Positions 9,817-19,699 of a stretch of DNA of 64,000 nt are shown one piece after another. The DNA is taken from positions 8,864,881-8,928,880 of the forward strand of contig CM030833.1 in assembly GCA_018105865.1 (NCBI GenBank). Direction: 5' to 3'. This DNA comes from Metaphire vulgaris (lineage: Eukaryota > Annelida > Clitellata > Crassiclitellata > Megascolecidae). A program made the translations under genes and the position numbers. The notes beneath the pieces are model-generated. The model ran no database searches and was not told the DNA's origin. It worked only from the letters and a program-made list of their open reading frames with translations. Positions within the stretch are counted from its first letter, which is position 1. Each line of letters starts with the position of its first letter.

Positions 9817-10248
9817 GCTTTATAGACTACAAAAAAGAATTTGATTCAATACCTCACGAAAGACTCTGGACAACCATGAGGGACATGGGATTTTTGCAAC
9901 ACATTATCAAACTAATTTCCAAATTATACTCCATTCAACAGTGTTAGAGCAGCAGGAGCGACATCAAAATGGTTTAAGGTCGGCAAAGGAGTGAGACAAG
10001 GTTGCATTTTGTCACCATACCTATTCAACATTCTTTTGGAAATGGTATTGTGAGAAACTAGAAGGACATGAAGGCGGATTAAGAATTGGGGGAAGGAAGA
10101 TCACACACCTAAGATATGCAGATGACATAGTGCTGATAGCAACAACTGCACAAGATCGACTGGAACTACTAAACTGACTTAACAGCAATAGTAAAAAAAT
10201 ATGGCCTGGAGATAAATGCAGATAAAACCAAGGTTACGTTGACAATGG
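9817..10248 (+). pseudogene. RTE-like reverse transcriptase fragment
   Basis: The plus strand, with frameshifts, encodes reverse transcriptase palm blocks in order: IDYKKEFDSIPHERLW, then KVGKGVRQGCILSPYLFNI, then HLRYADDIVLIATTA with the catalytic YADD. It is truncated upstream and interrupted at 10248 by an L2-type insertion. Its reading continues from 10635 (block DISFTLNGLILEKVESFQSL). In RTE LINEs this protein copies element RNA at a nicked chromosomal target. This copy is dead. Confidence 0.85.
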
Positions 10249-10258
10249 AAACAAAACA

Positions 10259-10624
10259 ATGCTGTGAGACCTTCTGGGCTCTTTATGACCCCACCTGCCT
10301 GGAATATATTCCAGCCCTATTACGGACTCCGAAGATGATGGATCAGCGTCGACAACTTCGTTCCAGTATACGGTTATTGCTGTATGTCCCTCCTCCACTC
10401 AAGACTATGAAGCTCGGCGAGAGATCCGTTACTCATGGGAATCCACAACTTTGGAACTCTCTCCCTGAATCCGTCACCAAGGCCACCTCCTACGAAGTCT
10501 TCTCTAAGAACCTTAAGGCACACTTGTTTGGAATATCATATGCTTGCTGATGTAAAGCACTCTTGTTTTGACTATTAACCATGTTACAGCGCTGTATAAA
10601 TCGTCTTGGATAGAATAGAATAGA
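10259..10624 (+). mobile_element. L2-type LINE 3' fragment with ATAGA tail
   Basis: It encodes the C-terminal end of an L2-type reverse transcriptase (VPPPLKTMKLGERSVTHGNP, WNSLPESVTKATS). The 3' end reads GCGCTGTATAAATCG and a GATAGAATAGAATAG tail. Flanks AAACAAAACA (10249-10258) and AAACAAGACA (10625-10634) form a 10-bp duplication with one mismatch. The insert splits the RTE-like LINE on the same strand, whose frame resumes after it. Confidence 0.85.
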
Positions 10625-10634
10625 AAACAAGACA

Positions 10635-10715
10635 TTAGCTTCACATTGAATGGTCTGATATTGGAAAAAGTGGAATCTTTCCAGTCTTTGGGCTCCAAAA
10701 AATAGTTATGCCCAC
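10635..10715 (+). pseudogene. RTE-like LINE, continuation after L2 insertion
   Basis: This continues the reverse transcriptase from 10248 through SFTLNGLILEKVESFQSLGS, a connection-region block seen in the other RTE-like copies here (compare SFTVNGLSLENV near 24340). Similarity ends near 10715. Confidence 0.75.
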
Positions 10716-10905
10716 AGCATATCTTTTTGCACATCCCTATCTCCTTGCATATTCAACAAAGCTAAATAATTATAACTGTAATAGTTTATCAGTAAACAGC
10801 ATTTTGCGGAAAAACTGGACGTGACTGGAGGAAACGGGTTGGATTTTTCGATTCAGCACACCAAAATGCACAAAACTCGTATATTTATGCTCTAGAAATG
10901 CTCTT

Positions 10906-10920
10906 AATAATAATAATAAC

Positions 10921-10952
<32 letters not shown>
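10906..10952. repeat. AAT trinucleotide microsatellite
   Basis: A near-perfect AAT repeat with one interruption. Confidence 0.95.
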
Positions 10953-10953
<1 letters not shown>

Positions 10954-11327
10954 GATCACATGTTATCTTCAAGATAGCAAAATTGATGTAGACCAGTGAA
11001 TTATATTGCATAGGGCATCAGCCGACGGAGAACCAAGTTCAATCTGAATTTTAGCCAGTTAAAGCCTGAAAGGTCAGAGGGATCGGTGGGGAAGCAATCT
11101 AAGAGGATTTGCCAAACCAAACAGATACTACGTTTAAAACTAGATCTAAATGATGATGATGTGCTGGTCATAGGAGGTGATGCTGGTAATGAATAATGGT
11201 AATTGCCTGGTTATAGTTTGGTAATGGCCTGGACCATACAGTGAGAAACAACTAACACACAGCTTAGTGATACTGTTACTGCCTGCCCTGGCAGTTTAAA
11301 AATATTCTTGCTAAGCCTATGGGTATT
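10953..11327. other. Unassigned spacer
   Basis: No coding or repeat-family signal was recognised on either strand. Confidence 0.4.
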
Positions 11328-11331
11328 TTAA

Positions 11332-11713
11332 CCCTCTCGCCCCTACGGCTCCTGTGGGTATATTCCCTGTGCCCTATGCCCCTGGGGCATTTGTTACATT
11401 GTTCTGAAGGACTGCCCATCTGTCAGACCGCAGCGAACAATGGTTATTGACGAAAGGTATGCGACCGCATCTACAGGCATTTGAAGTGGCTGAGACCGCC
11501 CATTTAATTGCTTCTGTGACAAGACAACACAAAAGCTGTAATTTGCATTGAATGGCGTGCCTCTATCATTGACACATTTCAGTGCGTCCAATGATAGTTC
11601 GACGAACGGCAAGAAGCAATGTCCCACAGAAAGTATGGAAACCTCGAAAACGGCCTTACGGGTATTTGTATCGGTAGCCAAAGACCCTTTTGCGGCTTTA
11701 CGGGGTGACAGAG
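11332..11713. mobile_element. Short TTAA-flanked MITE
   Basis: The 382-bp segment lies between TTAA at 11328-11331 and at 11714-11717. Left end CCCTCTCGCCCCTACGGC and reverse-complemented right end CTCTGTCACCCCGTAAAG are imperfect inverted repeats. TTAA duplication with C-rich ends points to the piggyBac (or Kolobok) superfamily. There is no transposase. Confidence 0.65.
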
Positions 11714-11739
11714 TTAACAAGCCTGGACTAAAGGCTTAA

Positions 11740-12722
11740 CCTCTTCCAGAGGTTCGCCGTTTTAAAACGGTGGCGGAAAATCATAGCTTACAGTGGAACG
11801 CCATTTTAAAACTGCGCACTAGATAAGCATGTGTGTACCGCGGACATAAGATTTTTTACTTCTATCCAACGTGCCAATTGATTTAGTTACCATCCATTCG
11901 ATAGGCGGCAGCACCGTTTTCGATATTGTTGCCTATATAAGCAAAGGATAATGGCTGTGTAATGACCAAGGCTGGAAAATGTATAGGAAAAATCTTCAGC
12001 CGGAGGCTAGAAAAATCATAACTACGCCAAATATGGTCCGATCTTCAAAATTTTTGCACTATTCTGTTCCAATTACACTCCTCTAAAACTCTCTCGCTCA
12101 CAGTTGAAGGGTCACCGCTGAAAATTTCTTTTATTGAGCTTTGAAAATTTTTTTGTCGGGGAGGGTCCGATTTTGGGGTGTAGAGTGGACCCTACCCCCC
12201 AAAATTTTTTTTTGCATGGATGGTTCGAAAGACCAATAAAAATGCTCAACAATGGTGCAAACCGCATCTTTCTAGCTTCTATATAGCCTGAAATATACTG
12301 AGTTGTTTGGTTTTTCACATTGAATCCGTTCTCATAATTGTCATTTCAGCGAGCAATGGGTACTTGGGTATGAAAATTCATAACTACCCCAAATTGGCTC
12401 TATCTTCAAAATTTTTGCACTATTCTGTTCCAATTACACCTCCTTACAACCTTCTCGCTCACATTTGGGGGGTTACCGCTGAAGACGTTTTGCTATTGAC
12501 CTCTGATCAAAATTTGAACAAAATGTTGGGGAGGGGTCCGATTTTAGGGTGTAGAGTGGTCCCTACCCCCAACTTTTTTCTTTTGGCACGGCTGGATAGA
12601 AAGAGCAATAAAAATGCTCAACAACGGTGCAAACCGCATCTTTCTAGCTTCTACATAGCCTGAAATATAGTAAGTTTATAACGTATATGTTCACGTTTTC
12701 ATATGAACGCCTTTTCCGTAAA
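11740..12722. mobile_element. TTAA-flanked element carrying a 300-bp tandem module
   Basis: It is bounded by TTAA at 11736-11739 and 12723-12726. The left end (CCTCTTCCAGAGG then TCGCCGTTTTAAAA) and right end (GTTCATATGAACGC, CGTAAATTAA) match the two ends of the inverted copy at 51031-51653. Two related copies thus share the same TTAA limits. The terminal inverted repeats are poor. It carries two tandem copies of a roughly 305-bp module. Confidence 0.6.
12003..12668 (+). repeat. Two tandem copies of a ~305-bp module
   Basis: Copies at about 12003-12310 and 12364-12668 share CTTCAAAATTTTTGCACTAT, GTCCGATTTT(G/A)GGGTGTAGA, and AATAAAAATGCTCAACAA. Inverted relatives occur at about 51080-51350 and, in two partial copies, at 42000-42440, each inside a TTAA-bounded element. 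No coding potential is convincing. Confidence 0.75.
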
Positions 12723-12794
12723 TTAATTCCCCCATGGGGGGATGACTTTAAAAATTTAATTCTCCCTTTAAAAGGTTAAGGGCAGTGACATAGT

Positions 12795-12981
12795 AGTAGT
12801 AGACACCCAATGCTGTTGAACTCAGTGTCATAAAGACTCCGGATGTGAGCAGAAGCACACGTCTTCCAGCCACGTCCATCCACAGGCACGAGACCACGGT
12901 TGCAGCCACAAGTACCGCACCGATACAATAAATCATTATGAAAAAGAACAATAGAATGATCAACAGTATCAAAGGCGGCAA
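12795..12981 (-). CDS. Exon-like fragment of an MFS sugar transporter (SLC2A/Tret1-like)
   Basis: The minus strand reads GAVLVAATVVSCLWMDVAGR then RVLLLTSGVFMTLSSTALGV. This is a membrane helix, the sugar-porter D-x-A-G-R-R loop (DVAGRR), and a second helix, as in facilitative glucose and trehalose transporters of the plasma membrane. The 6-kb surroundings show no other transporter exons. Upstream (right of about 12945) the frame stays open but becomes generic hydrophobic. I could not place a clean acceptor, and a possible donor follows the YYYY block. It may be one exon of a gene with long introns or a captured fragment. Confidence 0.5.
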
Positions 12982-13264
12982 ATAGATAAAAAATAAAAGA
13001 GCAGTAACTTCCCCAGCATCAATAGTCCGAACAATGAACTGCCAACAGAGCTGTTACAGTGGAATGATATTTTCAGTAAGCAGACTGGAAAGGGAGGTAG
13101 TGTGAACCAGAACACAAATGAGCAAGTGTTTGCTTAGCAACTATTCTTTAAAGAATTTTTGATAAGAAATTAAGATTAGATATAGGCCTATAATTAGAAA
13201 AGAGAGATGGTTTTTTAAAGTAGTGGGTGAATAACTGCATTGGCGAATGAAGAGGGGAAACACA

Positions 13265-13905
13265 CGTACGACTCCTGGGGATTCTACTGGACGAGACGCT
13301 GTCCTTCAAGGCGCATATTAGCTGTCTGACCCGCAGCTGTCACTATCAGCTGCGGAGAATCAAGTCGATCCGACGCTACACAACAGCCAGTGCTGATGTT
13401 CAACTCATCCGAGCACTGATTCTAACCAGGATCGACTACTGCAACAGCGTATTACTTGGACTCCCAGACCGCCAGCTCAACCATCTGCAGTCAGTGATCA
13501 ACCTCTCCGCACGATGTGCCCTAGGTTGTCGCTGGAACGAACACGTGATGCCGCTCCTGGAAGACCAACTTCACTGGCTGTGTATCAAAGAGAGGATAGT
13601 GCTCAAGCGCTGCTGGCTCACCTATCGAGCTCTATATGACCCTAGCTGCCCCCACTACCTGGCCACCATGGTGAATAGATTTACGGAGGTTGAGCAGTGG
13701 GCTCATCTCAGGTTCAGCAAGCAGAAACAGCTACTCGTGCCCCCACCATCTTCGACTCCTCTATTTGGCGAGAGATCTGTTACACGGGGAAACCCGATCC
13801 TGTGGAACTCTCTGCCGGACAGTGTGACCAATGCGAACGCTGCCGCGATGTTTATCACCAACTTAAAAATGCATTTATTTAAGCTTAGTTACGAGTCATC
13901 ATTTC
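13265..13905 (+). pseudogene. L2-type LINE reverse transcriptase C-terminus
   Basis: Starting in another frame (LGILLDETLSFKAHISCLTR, SCHYQLRRIKSIRRYTTASA) and continuing in the long frame from 13494, this encodes the thumb and C-terminal region of an L2-type reverse transcriptase. Blocks include ILTRIDYCNSVLLGLPDRQL, LHWLCIKERIVLKRCWLTYR, FGERSVTRGNPILWNSLPDS. It ends LKMHLFKLSYES, the usual terminus. The endonuclease and palm are absent, and no clear microsatellite tail follows. Confidence 0.8.
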
Positions 13906-13984
13906 ATCATCATTTATGCCCTGGCAATGCTTGCGCATGCCATTTGTCTCTATCTAGAGCAGTCCTATGTGCTTCATATAAAGT

Positions 13985-14520
13985 TAATCCAATTGTTTCA
14001 GTCTTCTTTAACATTGTCGATCCATCTCTTTTTCGGTCTTCCTCTGATTCTTTCTCCGTGAACTTCCCCGTACAATGCTATCTTTGGATATCTATTGTTG
14101 CCCATTCTGACTACATGTCCAAAGTATCTTAGGTGATGCTGTTTGACCCTTGTGAGAATGTCCACGTCGTGGTTTAAGTGTTTCTTTATGATATCATTTC
14201 TTATTTTGTCCCTTCGAGTCACCCCTAATATTTTCCCTGATCAGTGGTTCGTTTGGATGTCCATGTTTCAGAATTGTATAGAAGGCAACTTAAGACCAGA
14301 ACCTCATATACACTCATTTTTGTATACTTTGAAATGTATTTTGCTGTCCATATGTTATATAGAGCATGGAAGGCATTTCTTGCTATGCCAATTTGTCGTG
14401 ATACATCTGTCTGGGAACCTTCTGTTGTACTGAAGTTTCCTCCCAAGTAAACAAAGTTATTTGTTTGTTTTAATTGTTGGTTTTCAATTTTTATGTCGAA
14501 TTGCTTAATATTTCTTCCGA
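13985..14520 (-). pseudogene. RTE-like LINE C-terminal fragment
   Basis: Reading leftwards on the minus strand: IKQFDIKIENQQLK, FVYLGGNFSTTEGSQTDVSR, ARNAFHALYNIW, SETWTSKRTT, then TRVKQHHLRYFGHVVRMGNN and RGRPKKRWIDNVKED. These are the late reverse transcriptase and the RYFGHVVRM/GRPKKRW tail common to RTE-like LINEs. It is frame-broken and 5'-truncated, lying tail to tail with the L2-type piece on its left. Confidence 0.8.
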
Positions 14521-14527
14521 TGAACTC

Positions 14528-14590
14528 AAAGCACCCTTGTTTTGTGCTCTTAGCTCATTTACGGCGCTATAGAATGCTTTTGATCATCTT
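14528..14590 (+). mobile_element. L2-type LINE 3' tip
   Basis: The phrase AAGCACCCTTGTTTTGTGCT, then TTTACGGCGCTATAGAATGC, matches the 3' tips of other L2-type copies here (for example GCGCTATAGAAATTGTC at 39764). It is a severely truncated copy. Confidence 0.5.
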
Positions 14591-14599
14591 TGCTGTTGG

Positions 14600-15640
14600 A
14601 TCCGTAGTGTGAACGCGCCGTTCATCATTGCAACCGTCTACTGTCCCGGCTCTCAGAGTGTCAGTGATTTATTTTTCGCTGAGTTGTCCTCTCTGCTAGA
14701 GTCGCTGGCGACCTTTAATGCAGCGATATGGATCATCGGAGATATCAACATCCATCTCGAACGACCCACCGATAGCCACAGTCAGAGGCTTGATGAACTT
14801 ATAAAGGCACATAAGCTGCGACAGTGAGACGACCCATGACCAGGGATGCTTGCTCGACGTCGTGATGGCTGCGGACGACGGAGCCCTGACCGATGTAACC
14901 ATGGTTGAGTCCGGGTTATCCGACCATCACCTCATCCACTGGACTGTACCGGTCGCCCGCCCTCGGCCGCCTTATACAAAGTTGTGTCGAAGGACCTGGA
15001 AGAATTTCAGTCTCAAGGCATTTGTCGAGCGTGTGGAACGATCTCCTCTCTGCCAACCGGTTGATCCCAACACAACAGCCACCGAACTCGCCCTCTGCTT
15101 CCAATCCGTTACGACCACAATACTCGACGAGTTCGTGCCGGTGACTGAGGTCTCCGTTCGTCCACGTCTCCATCGACCGTTTTAAGACACTGAGTGCCGG
15201 CAGGCCCGTCGCCGGGCTCGCAGGCTTGAAAGGGCCTACCGTGCGAGGCGAGGAGCAGCGGATGAGGATGAAGCACGGTCTTCTTGGACAACAGCGCTCA
15301 AAGCCAGCAGGCGACTGGTGCGAGAGTAGGGCCATCAACACTGGCGGAAGGCCTTCGATTCTTCGCACTCTGACTCTAGGAGCATGTGGCGGCACCTTGA
15401 CCGACTGCTCGGTAGGGGTGGAAACCCACCCAGGATTTCACCTAGCTTCACAGCCGAGGACTATGATCGGTTCATCGATGACAAGGTTAACGGGAGTTCG
15501 GAGCAAGACCACCAACGCCAGCCCAGCTGAGTACAGCAAGTGTAGCGTATCCTCTTTCTCCGAGTTCGCCGCCCCCACCATATCTGATGTCACTGCATTA
15601 GTCAAGGCCGCTCCGCATCCCAATTCCCTAGCAACCTGAG
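14600..15640 (+). pseudogene. L2-type LINE endonuclease-domain fragment
   Basis: The plus strand encodes the C-terminal half of an apurinic-like endonuclease: APFIIATVYCPGSQSVS, the catalytic-region block WIIGDINIHLERPTD, and SGLSDHHLIHWTVPVARP with the SDHH motif. Frames shift near 14825 and again near 15185. A linker toward the reverse transcriptase follows (RRARRLERAYRARRGAADED in a mixed frame, then a block ending at FAAPTISDVTALVKAAPHPN). In the family this enzyme nicks the chromosomal target. It breaks off before the reverse transcriptase. Confidence 0.75.
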
Positions 15641-15866
15641 CCTCTTGAAATTGTTTTCACCAATGGCGTGTCAACAGATGTCAAAGGAAAGCATTGATAG
15701 CATAGAAATTCTCAAATTTCTGAAGAGGTAGCTTCAGAGATTCTTCCTCTTCTTCTTCTTCTTCTTCAGGTGCTGTATATTTGTATGTTAGTGACCATGG
15801 ATTTCCACTTTATTCAATCGTGACATCTTTTTATTAATTCGATGTTATTCTTTCACTCCCTCAATT
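15641..15866. repeat. Spacer with CTT microsatellite
   Basis: A short TTC/CTT run occurs at about 15747-15768. The rest is unassigned. Confidence 0.6.
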
Positions 15867-15874
15867 CAGAGATT

Positions 15875-16693
15875 GAGAGATGTAGTACTTGGTACTTTTA
15901 CTTGAGTACAATTTTTCAGTACTTGTGTACTAGTGCTTGGAGGCTAGGTACTTGTAATCAAAGTTTTTGGAATGTATGTACTTGTACTTGGAGGCCAAGT
16001 ACTGTACTTGTACTTGGAGGCCAGGTACTTGTAATGTGTATTTGCCACATCTCCACTTGTTTCATCTCTGCCACTAAGCAATAAGCAGGCAGCTGCTAGG
16101 TTGCTGAAGAACTATGTAGTCTTCTTTCCATTGTTTAGGCAGAGCATTGAAATGAAGCACAGCCTATTAAATATTCTATGGCATAGGCAAACAATATCAA
16201 GAACAACATGCATGACGATAAAGCATTTGTGTCATTAGGTTTGCATTACTGATTATAAAGTTGAGAAAAAGTCTTAGTGGTAAATGTAAATTGTGTACAA
16301 ATAAAGTGACAGTTATAACAGACAAATGGGATAATATGACTGATGCAAGGTTCCCATCTTTTATTTTTCTAAAGTGCAACTGTGATGGAATTTAGATTGT
16401 TTATCACTGTGATGAACTAATGAATTGATATCATGACTAAACCTTGTTGCTAATTGTGCTGATTTTATTGAATAACTGTGACAAACAGACACCTACCCAT
16501 TAATAAATACCCTAATAAATTGCTGTTTGTACTTGGCTATGAGGATCGGTACTTGTACTTGAGGCTTCGGTACTTGTACTTGGAGGCCAGGTACTTGTAC
16601 TTGTACTCGAAGTTTTTGGAATGCATGTACTTGTACTTGGAGGCCAGGTACGTGTACTTGTACTTGAAGTATTTTGTACTTGCTACATCTCTG
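15875..16693. mobile_element. Non-autonomous hAT element with GTACTTG subterminal repeats
   Basis: Exact 8-bp duplication CAGAGATT flanks it (15867-15874 and 16694-16701). The left end GAGAGATGTAGTACTTGG and reverse-complemented right end CAGAGATGTAGCAAGTAC are hAT-type inverted repeats. Both arms (15880-16040 and 16525-16690) carry many TGTACTTGTACTTGGAGGCC units, likely transposase-binding arrays. The middle is unrelated and non-coding. Confidence 0.9.
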
Positions 16694-17464
16694 CAGAGAT
16701 TATATGTCTTATATAACATCAATTTTTATAATGCTTCATATATTTTACTTTTTTATTAGGGCTGCAGATATTAACGATTAATTAATCGATTAATCGCTAA
16801 AAATTTTAATCGATTAAATTTTCTTTAATCGATTAACTTTTCGATTAAATTTTAATATTTTTGTAACTTATTTACTCTACTTCACTTAGCTTACTATATT
16901 TCTATTTCGTTCAGACAACAATGAATAATGAAATCAAAGTTGCAGTTAAGCATTTAAGGGGAGAGATGAGCAAGCACTTTTGTTCTGTTTTTAACCTCTT
17001 GACTGCGTCGTGACGACGAGCGTCGTCATAAATTTCTTTTCGCCGTTGCGGTGTGATGACGAGCGTCGTCATATAGTAGTATGTATTCCCATTGTGCTGT
17101 AAATGGTCTTATGTCCGCAGTATTGAATTGCCTAATGACCGCAGTAGTGAATAGATATTTTTGTTGCTGAGTAGCTGAGTAGCTGATGCCTGGATGGAAG
17201 TCACGTGACATCAGTGACACTATCAAGGGCGGGAAAAGGGGTGTGTCTGGATGTAAGCAGGATAATCAAGCTTATCAGACAATCAAGTTTGTCGGATAAG
17301 TTGACTGTTTCCAGTCCTATCATACACAAATTAAATATTGGCAGTGACTTTTTCTGCCATTTTCAGTAAGCCAGTTGGCGTGAAAAAATAGCGTTAACTT
17401 TTTAAAAACTTTTTGATAACTGCATTTTGTTTCGATTTACTTATATTTGTTAGCAAATAGCAAT

Positions 17465-17777
17465 ATTATGTTATATATGTTATATATGTTATATATATAT
17501 ATAACATATATATTGCACTCAACTATATATATATATATCACATATATGTTATATATAACATATATATAACATATATAACACACATATATAACATACATAA
17601 CTATATATATGTTATATATGTTATATATATAACACACATATATAACACATACAACATATATAACATATATATATAACATATATAACATATATATAAACAC
17701 ATATAACATATATAACATATACATATATGTTATATTATATATGTTATATGTGTTATATATATGTTATATATGTGTTA
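17465..17777. repeat. AT-rich microsatellite (TATGTTATA units)
   Basis: Alternating TATATATGTTATATA and CATATATAACAC units, partly self-complementary. The repeat resumes after the foldback element at 18250-18345. The open frame through it is pure Ile/Tyr/Val repeat and not a gene. Confidence 0.9.
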
Positions 17778-17779
17778 TA

Positions 17780-18249
17780 CAGGGTGTAAAAGTGAAAAGG
17801 GCACCCCTTTATGATATTTAATATCTCGGCTGGGTTTATAGCGATTTCAATGAAATTTATAGGCCATATACCTGGGAATGTTTTTAATGCAAATGCCAAA
17901 TTCCATGCTGATATCTTTAGTGTTTGCTGAAATATGGCCAAAAAACTAAAGAGACACACATTTTGAAATTGACATTAGAATATAACGTCGCGACGAAAAC
18001 AACGCTATTTTTAGAGTAAAAAACGATACATTTTCTTATGACGTTATATTCCGTTGTAAATTTCAAAATGTGGGTCTCTTTAGTTTTTTGGCCATATTTC
18101 AGCAAACACTAAAGACATCAGCATGAAATTTGGCACTTACATCAAAAACATTCCCAGGTATATGGCCTATAAATTTCATTGAAATCGCTATACATGCAGC
18201 CGAGATATTAAATATCATAAAGGGGTGCCCTTTTCACTTTTACACCCTG
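17780..18249. mobile_element. Foldback MITE with ~215-bp inverted arms
   Basis: TA flanks both ends (17778-17779, 18250-18251). The outer sequence CAGGGTGTAAAAGTGAAAAG is matched by its inverse at the right end. The arms (about 17780-18003 and 18034-18249) are long, near-identical inverted repeats around a spacer of a few tens of bases. TA duplication suggests Tc1/mariner-type mobilisation. The transcript would fold into a long hairpin. Confidence 0.85.
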
Positions 18250-18611
18250 TATATATGTTATATGTGTTATATATATGTTACATATGTTATATGTGTTATA
18301 TATATGTTATATATGTTATATGTCTTATATCTGTTACATTTGTTAACAACTGTTTTGTTAGCAACAGCTTACGCGCATATTAAAAATTAACCGGTCGCAG
18401 CAGCGTATATATTGCCGCAACGCAGTCAAGGGGTTAAGTTAACTGCACATGGAAAAGTAGACAATAGGGCCTATGCAGAGTGGCAATGCAAAAAGACCAG
18501 CTAAAAGCTATATGCAATTATTTTAATAGAAATTAATCGATTAAAATTTTTTCTGATTAATCGAACAAGAAAATTTTAATCGTTACCAGCCCTATATTTT
18601 ATGTTTAATAC

Positions 18612-18770
18612 TTCATCTGGGATGAATAGTCCTCCTGACGAAAAGTCTGGAGATGAAGAGTCCTCCTAATGAAAGGACCGAAGATGAATAGTCCTTGATA
18701 AAAATAGTCCACAATGAACAGTCTGAAGATGAATAGTCCAGATATGAAAAGTCCTAGAATAGTTCACTGC
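18612..18770 (+). repeat. Degenerate minisatellite of GATGAATAGTCC units
   Basis: About ten diverged units of 12-15 bp (GATGAATAGTCCTCC, GATGAAGAGTCCTCC, AATGAACAGTC and similar). It is non-coding. Confidence 0.75.
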
Positions 18771-19093
18771 GATCACAAACTGTAAATGATGTACGGTAAT
18801 GACATGATTGCAATGGTGATTTTTCCATTGTAAAAACTTGCATTTTTGGTTCACTTTAAAAAATTTAATATCTAGTAAACTGTATGACTTAGTTTACTGA
18901 AATTTACACATTTTGTGCAGAATGATGATATTTAATGTGGATAAAATATTACAAATTTTGGATAAAATTTGTTTAAGTTATACTGATTTCTAAAATGGTG
19001 CCACTTCAATTGCAACACAATGTGCATATTACTGTATATTTATATACATGTGTGTGTGCATGTATGCATGTATGTATGTATATATATATATAC
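18771..19093. other. Unassigned AT-rich spacer ending in a TA/TG repeat
   Basis: No feature was recognised before the short TATATATATA repeat at about 19078-19101. Confidence 0.4.
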
Positions 19094-19101
19094 ATATATA
19101 T

Positions 19102-19639
19102 TAGAGATGGGAAAGAACCCAAGACTTTGGGTTCTAGTTCGGGTTCTTGCAAAGGTGGGTTCGGTTCGGGTTCTTTGTTTACCTTGAAGTTTTGAGTTCG
19201 GTTCGGGTTCTTCAAAAAGTAGGGTTCGGGTTCGGTTCGAGTTCTTACTAACTTCTTAGTAACTTTTATCAAATTTTGTGTTATAAAAATTGTACATCGT
19301 TGCATTTAATAGCAGCTGGGTTGTTAACATTTAGGCTGTAACTAGTACCTGTAAGCTGCAATACATATAACTTGTAACTGAAGTGAAGTGATTACATTTA
19401 AAACAGTGGACAATGGACATGCAATTGATAGCTACAAAGAGTCAAATAAAATTTTAATTTGACTTAAATGGGAAAGAACCCAAGACTTGGGGTTCTAGTT
19501 CGGGTTCGGGTTCTAGCCAACGTGGGTTCGGTTTGGGTTCTTTGTTTACCTTGAAGTTTTGAGTTCGGTTCGTGTTTTTCAAAAAGTAGGGTTCGGGTTC
19601 GGTTCTTTAAGAACTGGTTCGGGTTCTTTCCCATCTCTA
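19102..19639. mobile_element. Non-autonomous hAT element with GGGTTC subterminal repeats
   Basis: The left end TAGAGATGGGAAAGAACCC and the right end, its reverse complement, are perfect over about 19 bp. The flanks are ATATATAT on both sides, an 8-bp duplication that is weak evidence because the site is a TA repeat. Both arms hold arrays of GGTTCGGGTTC. The middle is non-coding. Confidence 0.85.
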
Positions 19640-19699
19640 ATATATATACATACATGCGCACACACGCACGCACAGAATAGACCATAACACATAAATAGT

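Larger units (their letters stand above)
16995..18433. mobile_element. PiggyBac-like TTAA element
   Basis: Between TTAA at 16991-16994 and 18434-18437 the ends read CCTCTTGACTGCGTCGTGAC and, reverse-complemented, CCCCTTGACTGCGTTGCGGC. This is a clean terminal inverted repeat of piggyBac type. The left subterminal region repeats GACGAGCGTCGTCAT. No transposase is present. The interior holds long AT microsatellite and a foldback element. Confidence 0.85.
16757..18594. mobile_element. hAT-like element with ATTAATCG arms
   Basis: Left end TAGGGCTGCAGATATTAACG and reverse-complemented right end TAGGGCTGGTAACGATTAA are inverted repeats. The 8-bp flanks TTTTTTAT (16749-16756) and TATTTTAT (18595-18602) match at 7 of 8. 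Both arms are rich in AATCGATTAA palindromes. Most of its 1838 bp is a nested TTAA element. Confidence 0.75.

Noticed and set aside
11394..11720. 108-residue minus-strand open frame
   Set aside because: It lies within the TTAA-flanked MITE and matches no domain.
17437..17724. 95-residue open frame rich in Tyr/Ile/Val
   Set aside because: It is a translation of AT microsatellite.
17753..18390. Open frames FPGIWPINFIEIA on both strands
   Set aside because: They lie in the two inverted arms of the foldback element, so the same sequence is read twice. No domain is present.
18612..18770. CRISPR-like array
   Set aside because: Units are contiguous and degenerate without spacers, and the genome is eukaryotic.
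19102..19639. Interstitial telomere
   Set aside because: GGGTTC arrays are bounded by hAT-type inverted repeats and are inverted in the two arms, so this is a transposon, not a telomere relic.
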